NCBI GenBank assembly: GCA_017441605.1
Contig: JAFRXD010000021.1
Location: forward strand, 1 to 53,293
Length of the DNA: 53,293 nucleotides
Direction: 5' to 3'
Source of the DNA: Thermoguttaceae bacterium
GTDB lineage: Bacteria; Planctomycetota; Planctomycetia; Pirellulales; Thermoguttaceae
The notes beneath the pieces are model-generated. The model worked only from the letters and a program-made list of their open reading frames with translations. It was not told the origin of the DNA and did no database searches. Below, piece by piece: positions 1 through 9,171 of this stretch (positions are counted from its first letter, which is position 1; each line of letters opens with the position of its first letter). A program made the position numbers and the translations under genes.

Positions 1-414
1 GATTCTTCGCAGCGCCTCGCCGAGGTCGCGGGCGCCGCAGACGAAGGGAACGGCGAATTCTCGCTTATTGATGTGGTAAACGTCGTCCGCGGGGGAGAGG
101 ACCTCGGACTCGTCGATATAGTCGATTTCGATCGCTTGCAGAATTTGCGCCTCGACGAAATGACCGATTCGGCATTTCGCCATCACGGGGATCGAGACGG
201 CGTTTTGAATTCCTTTGATCATTTTGGGGTCGCTCATTCGCGCGACGCCCCCCGCCGCGCGGATATCGGCGGGGATCCGCTCGAGGGCCATTACGGCGCA
301 CGCTCCGGCGTCCTCCGCGATTTTGGCTTGGTCCGGAGTGGTAACGTCCATAATGACCCCGCCTTTTAGCATTTGGGCGAGACCTTTGTTGAGCTCGTAT
401 CGATCGTTCGTCAT
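1..414 (-). CDS. pdxS: Pyridoxal 5'-phosphate synthase lyase subunit PdxS (3' end cut by window)
   Basis: The first 138 codons of PdxS are present and the reading frame runs off the left edge. The enzyme makes PLP from ribose 5-phosphate, glyceraldehyde 3-phosphate and ammonia supplied by the glutaminase PdxT, in the cytosol. Recognisable family segments are [20 protein letters not shown] near residue 15, [20 protein letters not shown], and [19 protein letters not shown], which includes the lysine that binds the sugar substrate. The ATG at 414 is preceded by GGAGGA (426 to 421) six bases upstream, so the start is firm. It diverges from pdxR, as in many bacteria where PdxR controls pdxST. A pdxT partner would lie outside the window. 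Confidence 0.95.
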   Translation of the reverse strand, partial: MTNDRYELNKGLAQMLKGGVIMDVTTPDQAKIAEDAGACAVMALERIPADIRAAGGVARMSDPKMIKGIQNAVSIPVMAKCRIGHFVEAQILQAIEIDYIDESEVLSPADDVYHINKREFAVPFVCGARDLGEALRRI

Positions 415-426
415 CGTTTTTCCTCC

Positions 427-454
427 TTGACGAAAATTGTTTTCGCACTATGTT
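427..454 (+). promoter_or_regulatory. Predicted pdxR promoter (TTGACG-N16-TATGTT)
   Basis: A -35 box TTGACG (427-432) and a -10 box TATGTT (449-454) are separated by 16 bases, which puts the start near 461. The -35 box sits on the leader of the divergent pdxS gene. This also argues against any pdxR start upstream of 461. Confidence 0.45.
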
Positions 455-477
455 ATCGATAGTTGGCAATACGACAA
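450..477 (-). promoter_or_regulatory. Predicted pdxS promoter (TTGTCG-N16-TAACAT)
   Basis: On the minus strand TTGTCG (477 to 472) and TAACAT (455 to 450) are 16 bases apart, with a predicted start near 443. Its -10 box overlaps the -10 box of the opposing pdxR promoter almost completely, so the two promoters probably compete or share one regulator site. Confidence 0.45.
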
Positions 478-523
478 TCGCCAAAAAAAGAATCTTTTTT
501 ATGCCAGATTGGGACGAAACGGT

Positions 524-1909
524 ATGTTGACTTACGACTTGTCCAAGTTCGAGGGACCGCTTTATCAGAGGATTTACGAAGCGGTCAAACGCGATATTCA
601 CGAGGGGAAACTGACCTCGGGAACGAAGCTTCCGTCGAAGCGAGCGCTGGCGAGGAATTTGGGGGTTAGCGCCATAACGGTCGAGAACGCGCACGACCAG
701 TTGATCGCCGAAGGGTATTTGGTGGCGCGTCCGAGGCGAGGTTATTTTGTCGCGGAGGTCGAGGTCGCGAAGAGACCGGCGCGGACAATCGAGCGCGAGT
801 TGAGAATCGAAAAGCCGCGTCGCGATTGGGCGTTCGATTTTTCGTCGAACAAGACGGAGAGCGCGAATTTTCCTTTTTCCGTGTGGGCGAAATGCCTTCG
901 AGACGCAATGACGCGACGGAAAAACGATTTATTGGAAACGTCGCCTTGCGCGGGGGTTCTCGAATTGCGCGAGGCGATCGCGCGGCATCTGGCCTCGTTT
1001 CGCGGGATGGCGATCGATCCGGATCAGATCGTCGTCGGTCCGGGCGCGGAGTATCTTTACGGACTACTCGTTCGGACGATGGGACGCGACAAGATATTTT
1101 GCGTCGAAAATCCGGGATACAAGAAGTTGCGAAAGATATACGAGAGCTTCGGGGTCGATTGTCGATTGGCTCGCGTCGACGATCGCGGGATAATCCCCGA
1201 GGAATTGAGGGAATCAGGGGCGGACGTCGCGCACATCAGTCCGACGCGCCATTTTCCAACGGGGACAACGACGCCGGTCAGTCGCCGATTCGAGATTCTC
1301 GCTTGGGCCACCGAGACGGAGGGAAGATACGTAATCGAAGACGATTACGATAGCGAGTTTCGTATGAAAGGGAGACCGCTTCCGTCGATGCAAAGCTTGG
1401 ATCCGGATCGGGTCGTTTATGTGAACACGTTCTCGAAATCGTTGGCTTCGACGATTCGGATAGGGTACGCCGTTCTTCCGCCGGAGTTGATCGAGCGGTA
1501 TTACAAAAGGCTTTCGTTTTATTCCTGCGCGGTTTCGACGTTCGAGCAGTACGCGCTGGCGGCGTTTATCGGCCGGGGGTATTTCGAGAAGCACATCAAT
1601 CGACTTAGGCTCCATTACAGTCGAAAGAGAGCGAGAGTCTTAGAGACGGTTCGGGGAATTTTGCCGGAGACGAATTGCCGTCCGATCGAGCGGGACTCGG
1701 GGTTGGCCTTTATTTTGAAATTGTCGACTGAACGGTCGGAGTCGGAGATCAAAGAAGAGCTCGCGTCGCAAGGGATTAGGATAGAGACGATAAGCGACTA
1801 CGACGCGGGCGATTCTGGGGAGTATCGGAATCAGTTTCTTCTCAATTATTCGAATTTGGACGAAACGCGTTTGGAAGGAGCGCTTCGGGCTTTAAGAGAA
1901 GCGCTGTAA
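524..1909 (+). CDS. pdxR: MocR-family regulator with GntR wHTH and aminotransferase domain, probable PdxR
   Basis: A GntR-type winged helix-turn-helix (about residues 10-78, with KLPSKRALARNLGVSAITVE) is followed by a fold-type I aminotransferase domain. The PLP-binding lysine is Lys305 in VNTFSKSLAST. Proteins of this build are MocR regulators that sense PLP. Beside pdxS the obvious role is PdxR, an activator of pdxST and repressor of itself. The 461-residue length fits the family. The open frame reaches back to 437, but the predicted promoter and the position of the wHTH favour the ATG at 524. Function is inferred from architecture and neighbourhood. Confidence 0.9.
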   Translation: MLTYDLSKFEGPLYQRIYEAVKRDIHEGKLTSGTKLPSKRALARNLGVSAITVENAHDQLIAEGYLVARPRRGYFVAEVEVAKRPARTIERELRIEKPRRDWAFDFSSNKTESANFPFSVWAKCLRDAMTRRKNDLLETSPCAGVLELREAIARHLASFRGMAIDPDQIVVGPGAEYLYGLLVRTMGRDKIFCVENPGYKKLRKIYESFGVDCRLARVDDRGIIPEELRESGADVAHISPTRHFPTGTTTPVSRRFEILAWATETEGRYVIEDDYDSEFRMKGRPLPSMQSLDPDRVVYVNTFSKSLASTIRIGYAVLPPELIERYYKRLSFYSCAVSTFEQYALAAFIGRGYFEKHINRLRLHYSRKRARVLETVRGILPETNCRPIERDSGLAFILKLSTERSESEIKEELASQGIRIETISDYDAGDSGEYRNQFLLNYSNLDETRLEGALRALREAL

Positions 1910-1975
1910 GGTATTATTTAAAGCCGAATTGCACATGAAGAAGACGGCGATTAGCAAAGGGTTCGGCGATTGTCT

Positions 1976-4900
1976 TTAGGTTGATCGCTTCGAGGTTCCT
2001 TTTGTCGAGTTTTGGTTTTTCTTTCCTCCGACGATTCGAACGATCGCGACGTAGAAGATTGGAACGTAAAGAATCGAAAAGAACGTCGAAACGATCGTAC
2101 CGGCAAGAACGCAAGTCCCTAACGATCGTTGGCTTATGGCGCTCGCTCCCTTTGCAAGGGCCATAGGAATCGCGCCTAGGGCAAAGGCGGCGGACGTCAT
2201 AATAATAGGACGAAGCCGCAAAACGGCGGCGCGAACCGTCGCGGCAATAAGATCCAAGCCTTCTTTTTTGACCATTTGTTCCGCAAATTCGACGATCAAA
2301 ATCGCGTTTTTTGCGGAAAGTCCCATAACGGTCAAGAGTCCGATTTGGAAGTAGACGTCGTTCGTCAGACCTCGGAAGGCGACCCCCGCGACCGCTCCGA
2401 GGGCGCCGAACGGAACGGCGAGGGCGACCGCGAACGGGGTGGACCAGCTTTCGTAAAGCGCGGCTAAACACAGAAATACGACGAGTAGCGCGAGCGCGAG
2501 GATTTTCGTCGTTTTGGAACCGGACGCGCGCTCCTCGTAAGAAAGCCCCGAGAAACTAAGACCAACTCCCCTCGGCAATTTTCCGACAAGTTCCTCGACT
2601 TTAGCCATCGCGTCCCCCGAACTAACTCCGGGGTTGGGAACGGCGAAGAATTCGACGCTTTCGACGCCGTTAAAACGAGACGTAACGGGCGGTTCAACAA
2701 CCCACCGTCCCTTTGCAAAGGCAGAGAAGGGAACCATCTTCCCTTTTTCATTTCTCGCGAACCACTTTTCAAAGTCGGCGGCGCAAACTCTCGCGTTTTT
2801 GGCGCCTTGCGCGTAGACTCTTTTAACGCGGTCGCGGTCGATAAAATCGTTGACGTACGCGCCTCCCCAAACGCTCGAAAGGTTGGAGTAGACGCTCGCG
2901 AGGTTTAAATTAAGCGCGCGCGCCTTTTCCTCGTCGACTTCGAGTTTGTATTGAGGTTCGTCCGGGAGCGAATTTGGCCATATTTCTGAAAAGAGCGCCG
3001 AATTTCGCGCGAGCTCGAGGAACCGTTTTTGATAATCGAGAAACTGCGAACGATCGACTCCGGAACGATTTTGCAAATAAAAGGTTAGCCCCGCGACTTC
3101 GCCCAATTCGGGAATCGAAGGGGGAATCATCGTCGTAATTTGGGCTTCGTTCGTCTCGGCAAACGCGGCGGAGGCGCGCTCGACAACGCTAAAGACGTCG
3201 AGTCCCGGGTCGCGGCGTTTGTCGAAGGGCTTGAGCCCGACAAAGACGGTTCCGCAGTTCGCGCTCGACCCCGCCGAGCCGAAGCCGCCGACCGCCATAA
3301 CGGCTTCGACCGCGTCCGTTTCCTCGCGGACAAAGTAGTCTGAGACGCGGTCTAGGATCTTTTGCGCGCGCTCTTGGCTCGCGTTCGACGGCAGTTGTAT
3401 TTCAACCGAGAACGAGCCTTGGTCTTCGACGGGCAAGAAAGTTGTCGGCAGGGAGGGATACCATCGCGCGAGGAGCGCAACCGCGACGACGAACAGCGCG
3501 AGAAACCGTTTGCGTCGCGCGACGGCGTAGCTCGCGGTCGAGCCGCGTCCGTTTGTTCCCAGTTGAAAGAGCCAATTGAACGCGCGAAAGAAGAATAGAG
3601 GCCGTCGTTCGCTTTGTCTTTTTCGTTCGTAAAGTAAGGAGGCGCAAAGAGCCGGAGCAAACGTTAGCGCGACAAAGACGGACAAGAGCATCGAGGCGAC
3701 GATAGAGATCGCGAATTGGCGATAAATAATACCCGTCGACCCCCCGAAAAAGAAAGTTGGCAAGAAGACCGCGGAAATTGTGGCGCCAACGCCGAGCAGG
3801 GCGCCTTGAACTTGTTCCATCGTCTTGATCGTCGCGTCCTTCGCGCCCAAACCTTCCGTCGTTCTCAGTCTTTCGACGTTTTCCACGACGACGATCGCGT
3901 CGTCGACGAGCAACCCGATCGCGAGTGTCAGCGCGAATAGGACGACAACGTTGAGCGAATAGCCCGCTAAGCTAAGAACGGCGAACGTTCCGAGCAAGAC
4001 GACGGGAATAGTTAACGTCGGAATTAAGGTCGCGCGGAACCGTTGGAGAAATAGGAACATAACGACAAAGACGAGCGCGAGCGCCTCGAGAAGGGCTTTT
4101 CGAACGGCGCGAATCGAGTCGCGAACCGTCGGCGCGATTTCGGAGGCGCAAGCGATTTTCGCGCCCTCCGGTAGGAACGCGCGGATCCCGTCAAGGGTCG
4201 CCTTGAGCGCGTCGTTCGTTTTGAGCAGATTGGCTCCCGTCGCCAGTTTCGCGGACATTCCGACCGCCGGAAATCCGTTGAATCGAGTAGAAAAATTGTA
4301 GAACTCGTTTCCCATTTCGACGTCCGCGACGTCCTCGAGACGTATTTGAGAACCGTTTTCGTCCGTTTTAACAAGGATTCTTCTAAACTCTTCCACAGTC
4401 GACATACGATCTTTCGCGACGACCATGGCGACAACCTCGTTCCCTTTTGGAGCCGGTTCGGCGCCCATCTGTCCGACGGCGATTTGTACGTTTTGCTCGG
4501 CGATCGCGGAAACGACGTCCTCGTGCGTCAACCCGAAACGGTAGAGTTTTTCAGGTTTGGTCCAAACGCGCATCGCGTATTGACCTCCCCAGATTTCAAA
4601 TTTCCCGACGCCGTCGACGCGGCATATTTCGTCCTTTAGTTTGCCGGAGGCCAAGTCCCCCAAATCGCCCTCCGAAAGCGACCCGTCGTCGCAATAAATC
4701 GCGAGGGTTATAAAGTCGTTCATTTGGGATTTTGAGACGGTCAGTCCTTGCGCCCTCACCTCGGACGGCAAGAGGGATTCCGCCAACGCGAGATTGTTCT
4801 GCGTTTGCATCTGCGCGACGTCAGGATTCGTTCCCTGTTTAAAGGTAATATCGACGCTAAAGTCTCCTCCCGTCGAACTCGTGGAGGTCATATAGAGAAA

Positions 4901-5122
4901 TCCGTCAATTCCCTTCATTTCCTGCTCGATAATCTGAACGACGGAATTTTGAGTCGTTCGCGCGGACGCGCCCGGATACGATCCACCGATCGAAACGCGC
5001 GGCGGCGCGACGTCGGGGTATTGACAAATGGGGAGACGAAGGAGAGCGACGATTCCCGCCAGCGAGATCAAAATTGCGACAACCCAAGCGAATATAGGTC
5101 GTTCGATAAAAAAACGCGACAT
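1976..5122 (-). CDS. RND multidrug efflux permease (HAE1/AcrB-MexB type)
   Basis: This is a full-length 1,048-residue inner-membrane drug/proton antiporter. It opens with the classic MSRFFIERPIFAWVVAI helix and PDVAPPRVSIGGSYPGASA. The proton-relay pair Asp-Asp lies in TM4 (LAIGLLVDDAIVVVENVERL), and the partner lysine lies in TM10 (VMGLSAKNAILIVEFAEQM). It would form a trimer with the adaptor encoded just upstream and an outer-membrane channel, but no TolC-like gene is in the window. It is the last gene of a five-gene operon headed by an ECF sigma factor. It converges with pdxR, 66 bases away. The substrate cannot be read from sequence. Confidence 0.95.
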   Translation of the reverse strand: MSRFFIERPIFAWVVAILISLAGIVALLRLPICQYPDVAPPRVSIGGSYPGASARTTQNSVVQIIEQEMKGIDGFLYMTSTSSTGGDFSVDITFKQGTNPDVAQMQTQNNLALAESLLPSEVRAQGLTVSKSQMNDFITLAIYCDDGSLSEGDLGDLASGKLKDEICRVDGVGKFEIWGGQYAMRVWTKPEKLYRFGLTHEDVVSAIAEQNVQIAVGQMGAEPAPKGNEVVAMVVAKDRMSTVEEFRRILVKTDENGSQIRLEDVADVEMGNEFYNFSTRFNGFPAVGMSAKLATGANLLKTNDALKATLDGIRAFLPEGAKIACASEIAPTVRDSIRAVRKALLEALALVFVVMFLFLQRFRATLIPTLTIPVVLLGTFAVLSLAGYSLNVVVLFALTLAIGLLVDDAIVVVENVERLRTTEGLGAKDATIKTMEQVQGALLGVGATISAVFLPTFFFGGSTGIIYRQFAISIVASMLLSVFVALTFAPALCASLLYERKRQSERRPLFFFRAFNWLFQLGTNGRGSTASYAVARRKRFLALFVVAVALLARWYPSLPTTFLPVEDQGSFSVEIQLPSNASQERAQKILDRVSDYFVREETDAVEAVMAVGGFGSAGSSANCGTVFVGLKPFDKRRDPGLDVFSVVERASAAFAETNEAQITTMIPPSIPELGEVAGLTFYLQNRSGVDRSQFLDYQKRFLELARNSALFSEIWPNSLPDEPQYKLEVDEEKARALNLNLASVYSNLSSVWGGAYVNDFIDRDRVKRVYAQGAKNARVCAADFEKWFARNEKGKMVPFSAFAKGRWVVEPPVTSRFNGVESVEFFAVPNPGVSSGDAMAKVEELVGKLPRGVGLSFSGLSYEERASGSKTTKILALALLVVFLCLAALYESWSTPFAVALAVPFGALGAVAGVAFRGLTNDVYFQIGLLTVMGLSAKNAILIVEFAEQMVKKEGLDLIAATVRAAVLRLRPIIMTSAAFALGAIPMALAKGASAISQRSLGTCVLAGTIVSTFFSILYVPIFYVAIVRIVGGKKNQNSTKGTSKRST

Positions 5123-5178
5123 ATTGAGAGGTAGAACTAAAAACGCGGTTTGTTCACGACAAGTTTGAAAAGCGAGCC

Positions 5179-6324
5179 CTAGATTTCGGAGTTCGAATCG
5201 TTTTCCTCGGAGAGCTCCACCGCATTAACGGCGACCCCCTCGGAAACGTACTGAGAGCCTTCGACAACGACGCGCTCTCCCTTTTCTAGTCCCGAATCGA
5301 CGAGCGCCTTACCGTCGACGACTCGTTCCGAAACGATCGATCGTCTTTCGACAATCGAGTCTTCTCGAACGACCCAGACGTACGGGGCGCCCTTTGGATC
5401 GCGAAAAAGGGCTCTTTGCGGAATTGTTTTTCCGTCTTCCCGAACGCCCTCTTCGACGATCGCGCGAACGAACGCGCCCGGAAGAACGATTCCGTCGGGA
5501 TTGGGAAATTCGGCGCGAAGCGCGATCGTTCCGACGTCCTCTTGAAAGGCGTTGTCGGCGCGTCGAATCGTCCCAGATTCAGGGTATTTGGAACCGTCCT
5601 CCAAGAGGAGTTCGACTTTCGCTCCCTTGAGGTAGTCGTTCGCGCCTTGCAATTTTGCCTCCGCGAGCGCGGCGGCGGAGACGTTGACGTCGACGTAAAT
5701 AGGGTCGACGCATTGGATAGTGGCGAGTTCTTGCTCTTGTCCGCTCGCGACGAGGGCGCCTACGGTGATCGTCGAGAAGCCGATAATCCCCGAAATGGGA
5801 GCCTTGATTTGGCAATAGTTTAAATCGAGCGCCGCCAAATCGAACTCGGCTTTCGCTTGCTTGAACGCGTAGAGGGAACTTTCGTACTCCTCTTGACTTG
5901 TCGCCAATTTGTCCTTAAGGAGCGCGGCGCGATCTCGACGTCGCGCAAGTTCGTCGAGATTTGCCTCCGCCTTTTCGTAATTCGCGCGATAGACGTTCGA
6001 CTCGATTTCGTACAAGACGTCGCCTTCTTCGACGAAAGAGCCCTCCTCGAAAAGTCTTTTTTGCACGATACCCTCGACTCGCGGTCGAACTTGCGCGACT
6101 TGGCTCGCGACGGTTCGTCCCGGAATTTCTCGCGTAAGAGGGACTCGCTCGTTTTGAACGACGCAATAGTCGACGCGCGGAACGGGAGAGTCTTCGTCTT
6201 CGACGGTTTCGTTCGTCGAATCGGTCGTCGCGCCGAGTCCTCGAAGTCCCTCTTGGACGCGATCGCATCCGAACGAGAGCGCCGCGACGAGAATCGACGC
6301 GACAAATAACAGTTCGCGGTTCAT
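5179..6324 (-). CDS. RND efflux periplasmic adaptor (membrane fusion protein), lipoprotein
   Basis: A 381-residue HlyD/AcrA-type adaptor that bridges the RND pump and an outer-membrane channel. A lipoprotein signal ends in the lipobox LSFGC with Cys20. Lipoyl-like halves (QVRPRVEGIVQKRLFEEGSF and QIKAPISGIIGFSTITVGAL) flank a coiled-coil hairpin rich in Glu, Lys and Arg. A beta-barrel domain and a C-terminal membrane-proximal domain follow. The ATG overlaps the stop of the preceding gene (ATGA), so the two are probably coupled in translation. The pump gene follows after 56 bases. Confidence 0.93.
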   Translation of the reverse strand: MNRELLFVASILVAALSFGCDRVQEGLRGLGATTDSTNETVEDEDSPVPRVDYCVVQNERVPLTREIPGRTVASQVAQVRPRVEGIVQKRLFEEGSFVEEGDVLYEIESNVYRANYEKAEANLDELARRRDRAALLKDKLATSQEEYESSLYAFKQAKAEFDLAALDLNYCQIKAPISGIIGFSTITVGALVASGQEQELATIQCVDPIYVDVNVSAAALAEAKLQGANDYLKGAKVELLLEDGSKYPESGTIRRADNAFQEDVGTIALRAEFPNPDGIVLPGAFVRAIVEEGVREDGKTIPQRALFRDPKGAPYVWVVREDSIVERRSIVSERVVDGKALVDSGLEKGERVVVEGSQYVSEGVAVNAVELSEENDSNSEI

Positions 6325-7769
6325 TGATTTTCCATTAACGGTTCGAATTTTTCTTTCTCCAGGCTTTCGCGAACAAGGTCTTTGGTTCGCTCCAATTGGC
6401 GTCGAGCGCTTTCAAAAGCGGGTAGAAACGAAAGGGCGTAAAACCCCGCGAAGAATTCGGATCTGGTTTTGCGACGCGGTGAGTTCGCTCCGATTAAGAC
6501 CTCGAGATTGCCTTTTGGGAACTCGTCGAGAAGTTCCGGTCGTCGCCAGTAGTCGTCCAGCCTTCGTATAAAGACGTTCGCGTCAAGTCCGAACGCGGAG
6601 ACGCGGGCAATTTTTGTCATCGCGCGCTCGGAGAGGGACGCGTCGCGAGGATCGCGCTCGAGATCGAATTCGTTAAAGGCGAGCTCCGCGAATCGAAGTC
6701 TCGCTTCCGGGGACGCGACGAAATCGACCGCCGAGGCAAAATATCCTTCGCGCTCGCCGTTCAGGGCGCGTTGAAACGACGCGTCAAGATCGAGGTCTCC
6801 AAGCGCCTCCTCTTGAATTTTTTTTTCGCGCTCCAACTGCGCGGAAGTCGGTCGGAAGCGCGGATTTCCGGCGATATTGATCTTTTCGATCCCTAAATCG
6901 ACGATCCGAAGTCCGACTATTTCGCATAGGAGGAAAGGTTCTCCACGAATAAGGAGAAAGCGCGCCAAGCGAAAGACGCGCCGCTCGTCTTCCAACGCGC
7001 CGTCGATATCGCCTCGTCCGAGCCGATAGTTGGCTCTTACCGCGAGAAGCGTCGCGATTTCCTTGTGGACGGCAACGTCCGGGGCCGTCGCTTTGATCCA
7101 CGCTTCCGGGCCGTCGCCCACCAAGAGCCAAGCACCAAATTTTGGTTTTTCAATAGCCTCTTCAAAAATCGCGAAAAGGGGAGCGCTTTCGTCGAGCCAG
7201 CGCGCCGCGTTCGGAAAATCTTCCGAAGTCCAGCGTCGCGCGCTTATTTCGCGGACAGTCTCTTCCCCGACTACGTCGACGAGATCTGGAGAATCTATAA
7301 GGGTCGGTCTCGCGCAAGGGTCGAGTTCGAACTTCCGACACAACGGGGTCCACTCCTCCCGAAACCAAGCGCCGGTTTTTTCGTCGGTGGGAAAAGACTC
7401 CCAAGGAATATGTCGCGCCCAATCTTTTTTATTCAAGACGCGAGGACCTAAAGCGCGAAGTAGGAGGCGAAATCCGTTTTCGCTCGCGGGAGCGAATTCG
7501 CGATCTTGCCAATCGTCGAAGCGCTTTCGAAAGTTGGGCGACATTTCGTCTTCGAACGCCGGGTCGAGGTTCAGCTCGGCGATCGCGGTCGGGTCAATCT
7601 CGATCGGTCTGAGGTAACAGCAATAAAAGGCGAGACAGGCGCAGGCGAGGAACCAGTATCTTTTTTTTCGCCAAAACGGACGACGCGTTCCGCTTTTTAT
7701 CGTCTCTTTTCCCGCGCGGTCGAGAATTTCCTCCGCCAATCGCGAGGTCGCCTCCTCTTTTGGGGTCAT
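6321..7769 (-). CDS. Unknown single-span membrane protein in sigma-RND operon
   Basis: Not a family I recognise. The 482 residues hold a charged cytoplasmic N-terminus of about 35 residues and one hydrophobic, Cys-rich span (residues 38-53, RYWFLACACLAFYCCYL). A large, presumably periplasmic domain of about 425 residues follows, rich in Trp, Arg and Glu. It overlaps both neighbours by 4 bases (ATGA at each end), so it belongs tightly to the operon. Its place between a sigma-factor module and an efflux pump suggests an envelope sensor or an accessory for export. That is inference from position only. Confidence 0.75.
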   Translation of the reverse strand: MTPKEEATSRLAEEILDRAGKETIKSGTRRPFWRKKRYWFLACACLAFYCCYLRPIEIDPTAIAELNLDPAFEDEMSPNFRKRFDDWQDREFAPASENGFRLLLRALGPRVLNKKDWARHIPWESFPTDEKTGAWFREEWTPLCRKFELDPCARPTLIDSPDLVDVVGEETVREISARRWTSEDFPNAARWLDESAPLFAIFEEAIEKPKFGAWLLVGDGPEAWIKATAPDVAVHKEIATLLAVRANYRLGRGDIDGALEDERRVFRLARFLLIRGEPFLLCEIVGLRIVDLGIEKINIAGNPRFRPTSAQLEREKKIQEEALGDLDLDASFQRALNGEREGYFASAVDFVASPEARLRFAELAFNEFDLERDPRDASLSERAMTKIARVSAFGLDANVFIRRLDDYWRRPELLDEFPKGNLEVLIGANSPRRKTRSEFFAGFYALSFLPAFESARRQLERTKDLVRESLEKEKFEPLMENQ

Positions 7770-8212
7770 TCTTCGCTCCCCGGAACAGAGTTAGACGAGT
7801 CGTTTGAGAACGTCTCGCGCGCGCGCTCGCGACGATCGTCGAAGCGATAAAACGAGCCGACGTTCGACGCTCGGTTCGCGATTTTTAAGTCGACGGCTTT
7901 CGCGAGATAGATCCCGGCGGCAAAAGTCGCGATCGCGCCGACGACAAAACCGAACAGCGCGCCCGCGAGAAATCCCGAGACTCGAACGGAACGGACGTAT
8001 CTTTGCAACGAGACAACGATTCCCTCTTCGCCGGTTCGCGCGATCGTTTCGGCGAGCTCGAGATCGAACTCGCGTCGCAATAAAGGCCTCGCTCGCCGGA
8101 GCGTTTCGAGTTCCGCGGCGGGAAACGAGCGAAGCTTCAGACGCGCGAGCCTGGCCTCTTGCGCGGAGATTTCTGACGGCATAACGGCGTCGTCGATCTC
8201 GAGATCGAACAT
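7766..8212 (-). CDS. Small membrane protein, candidate anti-sigma factor
   Basis: 148 residues: a soluble, Leu/Arg/Glu-rich N-terminal part of about 77 residues, one transmembrane span (about 78-102, FLAGALFGFVVGAIATFAAG) and a short polar C-terminal tail. It is encoded 43 bases after the sigma factor with a clear AAGGAG site eight bases before the ATG. A cytoplasmic domain plus a single span directly after an ECF sigma gene is the usual anti-sigma layout, but no zinc-binding HxxxCxxC motif is visible and the family is not recognised. It ends inside the start codon of the next gene. Confidence 0.7.
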   Translation of the reverse strand: MFDLEIDDAVMPSEISAQEARLARLKLRSFPAAELETLRRARPLLRREFDLELAETIARTGEEGIVVSLQRYVRSVRVSGFLAGALFGFVVGAIATFAAGIYLAKAVDLKIANRASNVGSFYRFDDRRERARETFSNDSSNSVPGSEE

Positions 8213-8255
8213 TATGTTTTCTCCTTGAAACCGAAGCGAGCGATAAACGCGCCGC

Positions 8256-8765
8256 TTATATACCTTCGTTCGAATCGCGCCCTCGAAGCTCCTCTAGGGC
8301 GCGTTGATACTCTCTGAAAACGGACGTTTTGGGGAGCTCGACAATATCGGCGATTTCCTCGAACGAAAGACCTCCCCAAATTCTGAGCAAAACGATCTGT
8401 CGAGCGCTCTCGGAGAGGATTTGAAGTCGCTCGGTCATTTCGCGCGCGAGCGCTCTCGTTTCGGGCGACTCATCGAAAAAATACTGCTCGCGAGCCTCGC
8501 GTTTCCGCCGAAACTTCCGAAATCGCAGGATTTTTCTGGATTCGTCGATCGCCGCTCGCTTGGCGGTCTGAAAGAGCCATGCGGAGACGTTTGTTGGTTT
8601 CCCGTTTTTCGAAGCGAATCGAACGAGCTTAAGAAACGCGTTTTGCGCGACGTCCTCCGCGGCGTCGGGCGCCCAACGTCGAGCGAAAAAAGTCAAAACT
8701 GGAAAATACTTTTCGACGATCGCGTCGAATTCGCGTTCGTCAAACGTCTGAAATGGAATCGACAT
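8256..8765 (-). CDS. ECF-type RNA polymerase sigma factor
   Basis: 169 residues from the chosen ATG at 8765, with sigma region 2 (about 10-75; APDAAEDVAQNAFLKLVRF and AWLFQTAKRAAIDESRK) and region 4 (about 115-160; LSFEEIADIVELPKTSVFRE). The frame stays open to 8879, but the extra 38 residues are Arg/Cys-rich and unlike the family, so the inner ATG is preferred. No strong ribosome site precedes it. It heads an operon with two membrane proteins and an RND pump, so it probably activates its own operon or an envelope-stress regulon. Confidence 0.85.
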   Translation of the reverse strand: MSIPFQTFDEREFDAIVEKYFPVLTFFARRWAPDAAEDVAQNAFLKLVRFASKNGKPTNVSAWLFQTAKRAAIDESRKILRFRKFRRKREAREQYFFDESPETRALAREMTERLQILSESARQIVLLRIWGGLSFEEIADIVELPKTSVFREYQRALEELRGRDSNEGI

Positions 8766-9171
8766 ACAACACAAACTTAGGGGGGCGCGACAAGGACGCG
8801 CTCGAGCCCGTCGAACGGCGTCCCAGTAGGATAACGTCGCAAAGGGCGCGGCGTTCCACAATAATAGAAAATTTTTCATTTTTTATAGGAAGACGTTCCG
8901 ACAACCGACAGGCAACGTTGAGATCGATCTTTTGACGACGATAATTACCGTTGACGAAGCGAGGTCGCGTCAAGAAATCCCTTATTTGACTCTGAAAGGC
9001 GAGAAACGCGGGGGAGTCATTTCCCATTTTGGCGAAACCGGGTTCCGAATCGCGGGAGATACTTTAAACTAAAACTATTGATCGGAGCGCGAATCGCGAA
9101 TCACTAGAGAAATAAACGATTTTACCGTTTCGGTATTGAAAAACGCCGTCTTAACGGCATACTAGAGTCCG
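8766..9171. other. Divergent intergenic region
   Basis: 406 bases between the sigma-factor operon and the four-domain SUMF1 gene. No gene is supported. It has an A/T-rich patch (about 8855-8890) that may hold the minus-strand promoter, though no good -35/-10 pair was found there. A plausible plus-strand promoter lies at its right end. Confidence 0.6.
9136..9165 (+). promoter_or_regulatory. Predicted promoter with inverted repeat in spacer
   Basis: TTGAAA (9136-9141) and TACTAG (9160-9165) are 18 bases apart. The spacer carries GCCGT-ctta-ACGGC, a short inverted repeat. Transcription would begin near 9172, on the first ATG of the following frame, so the message would be leaderless or be translated from the inner ATG at 9292. 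Confidence 0.4.
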
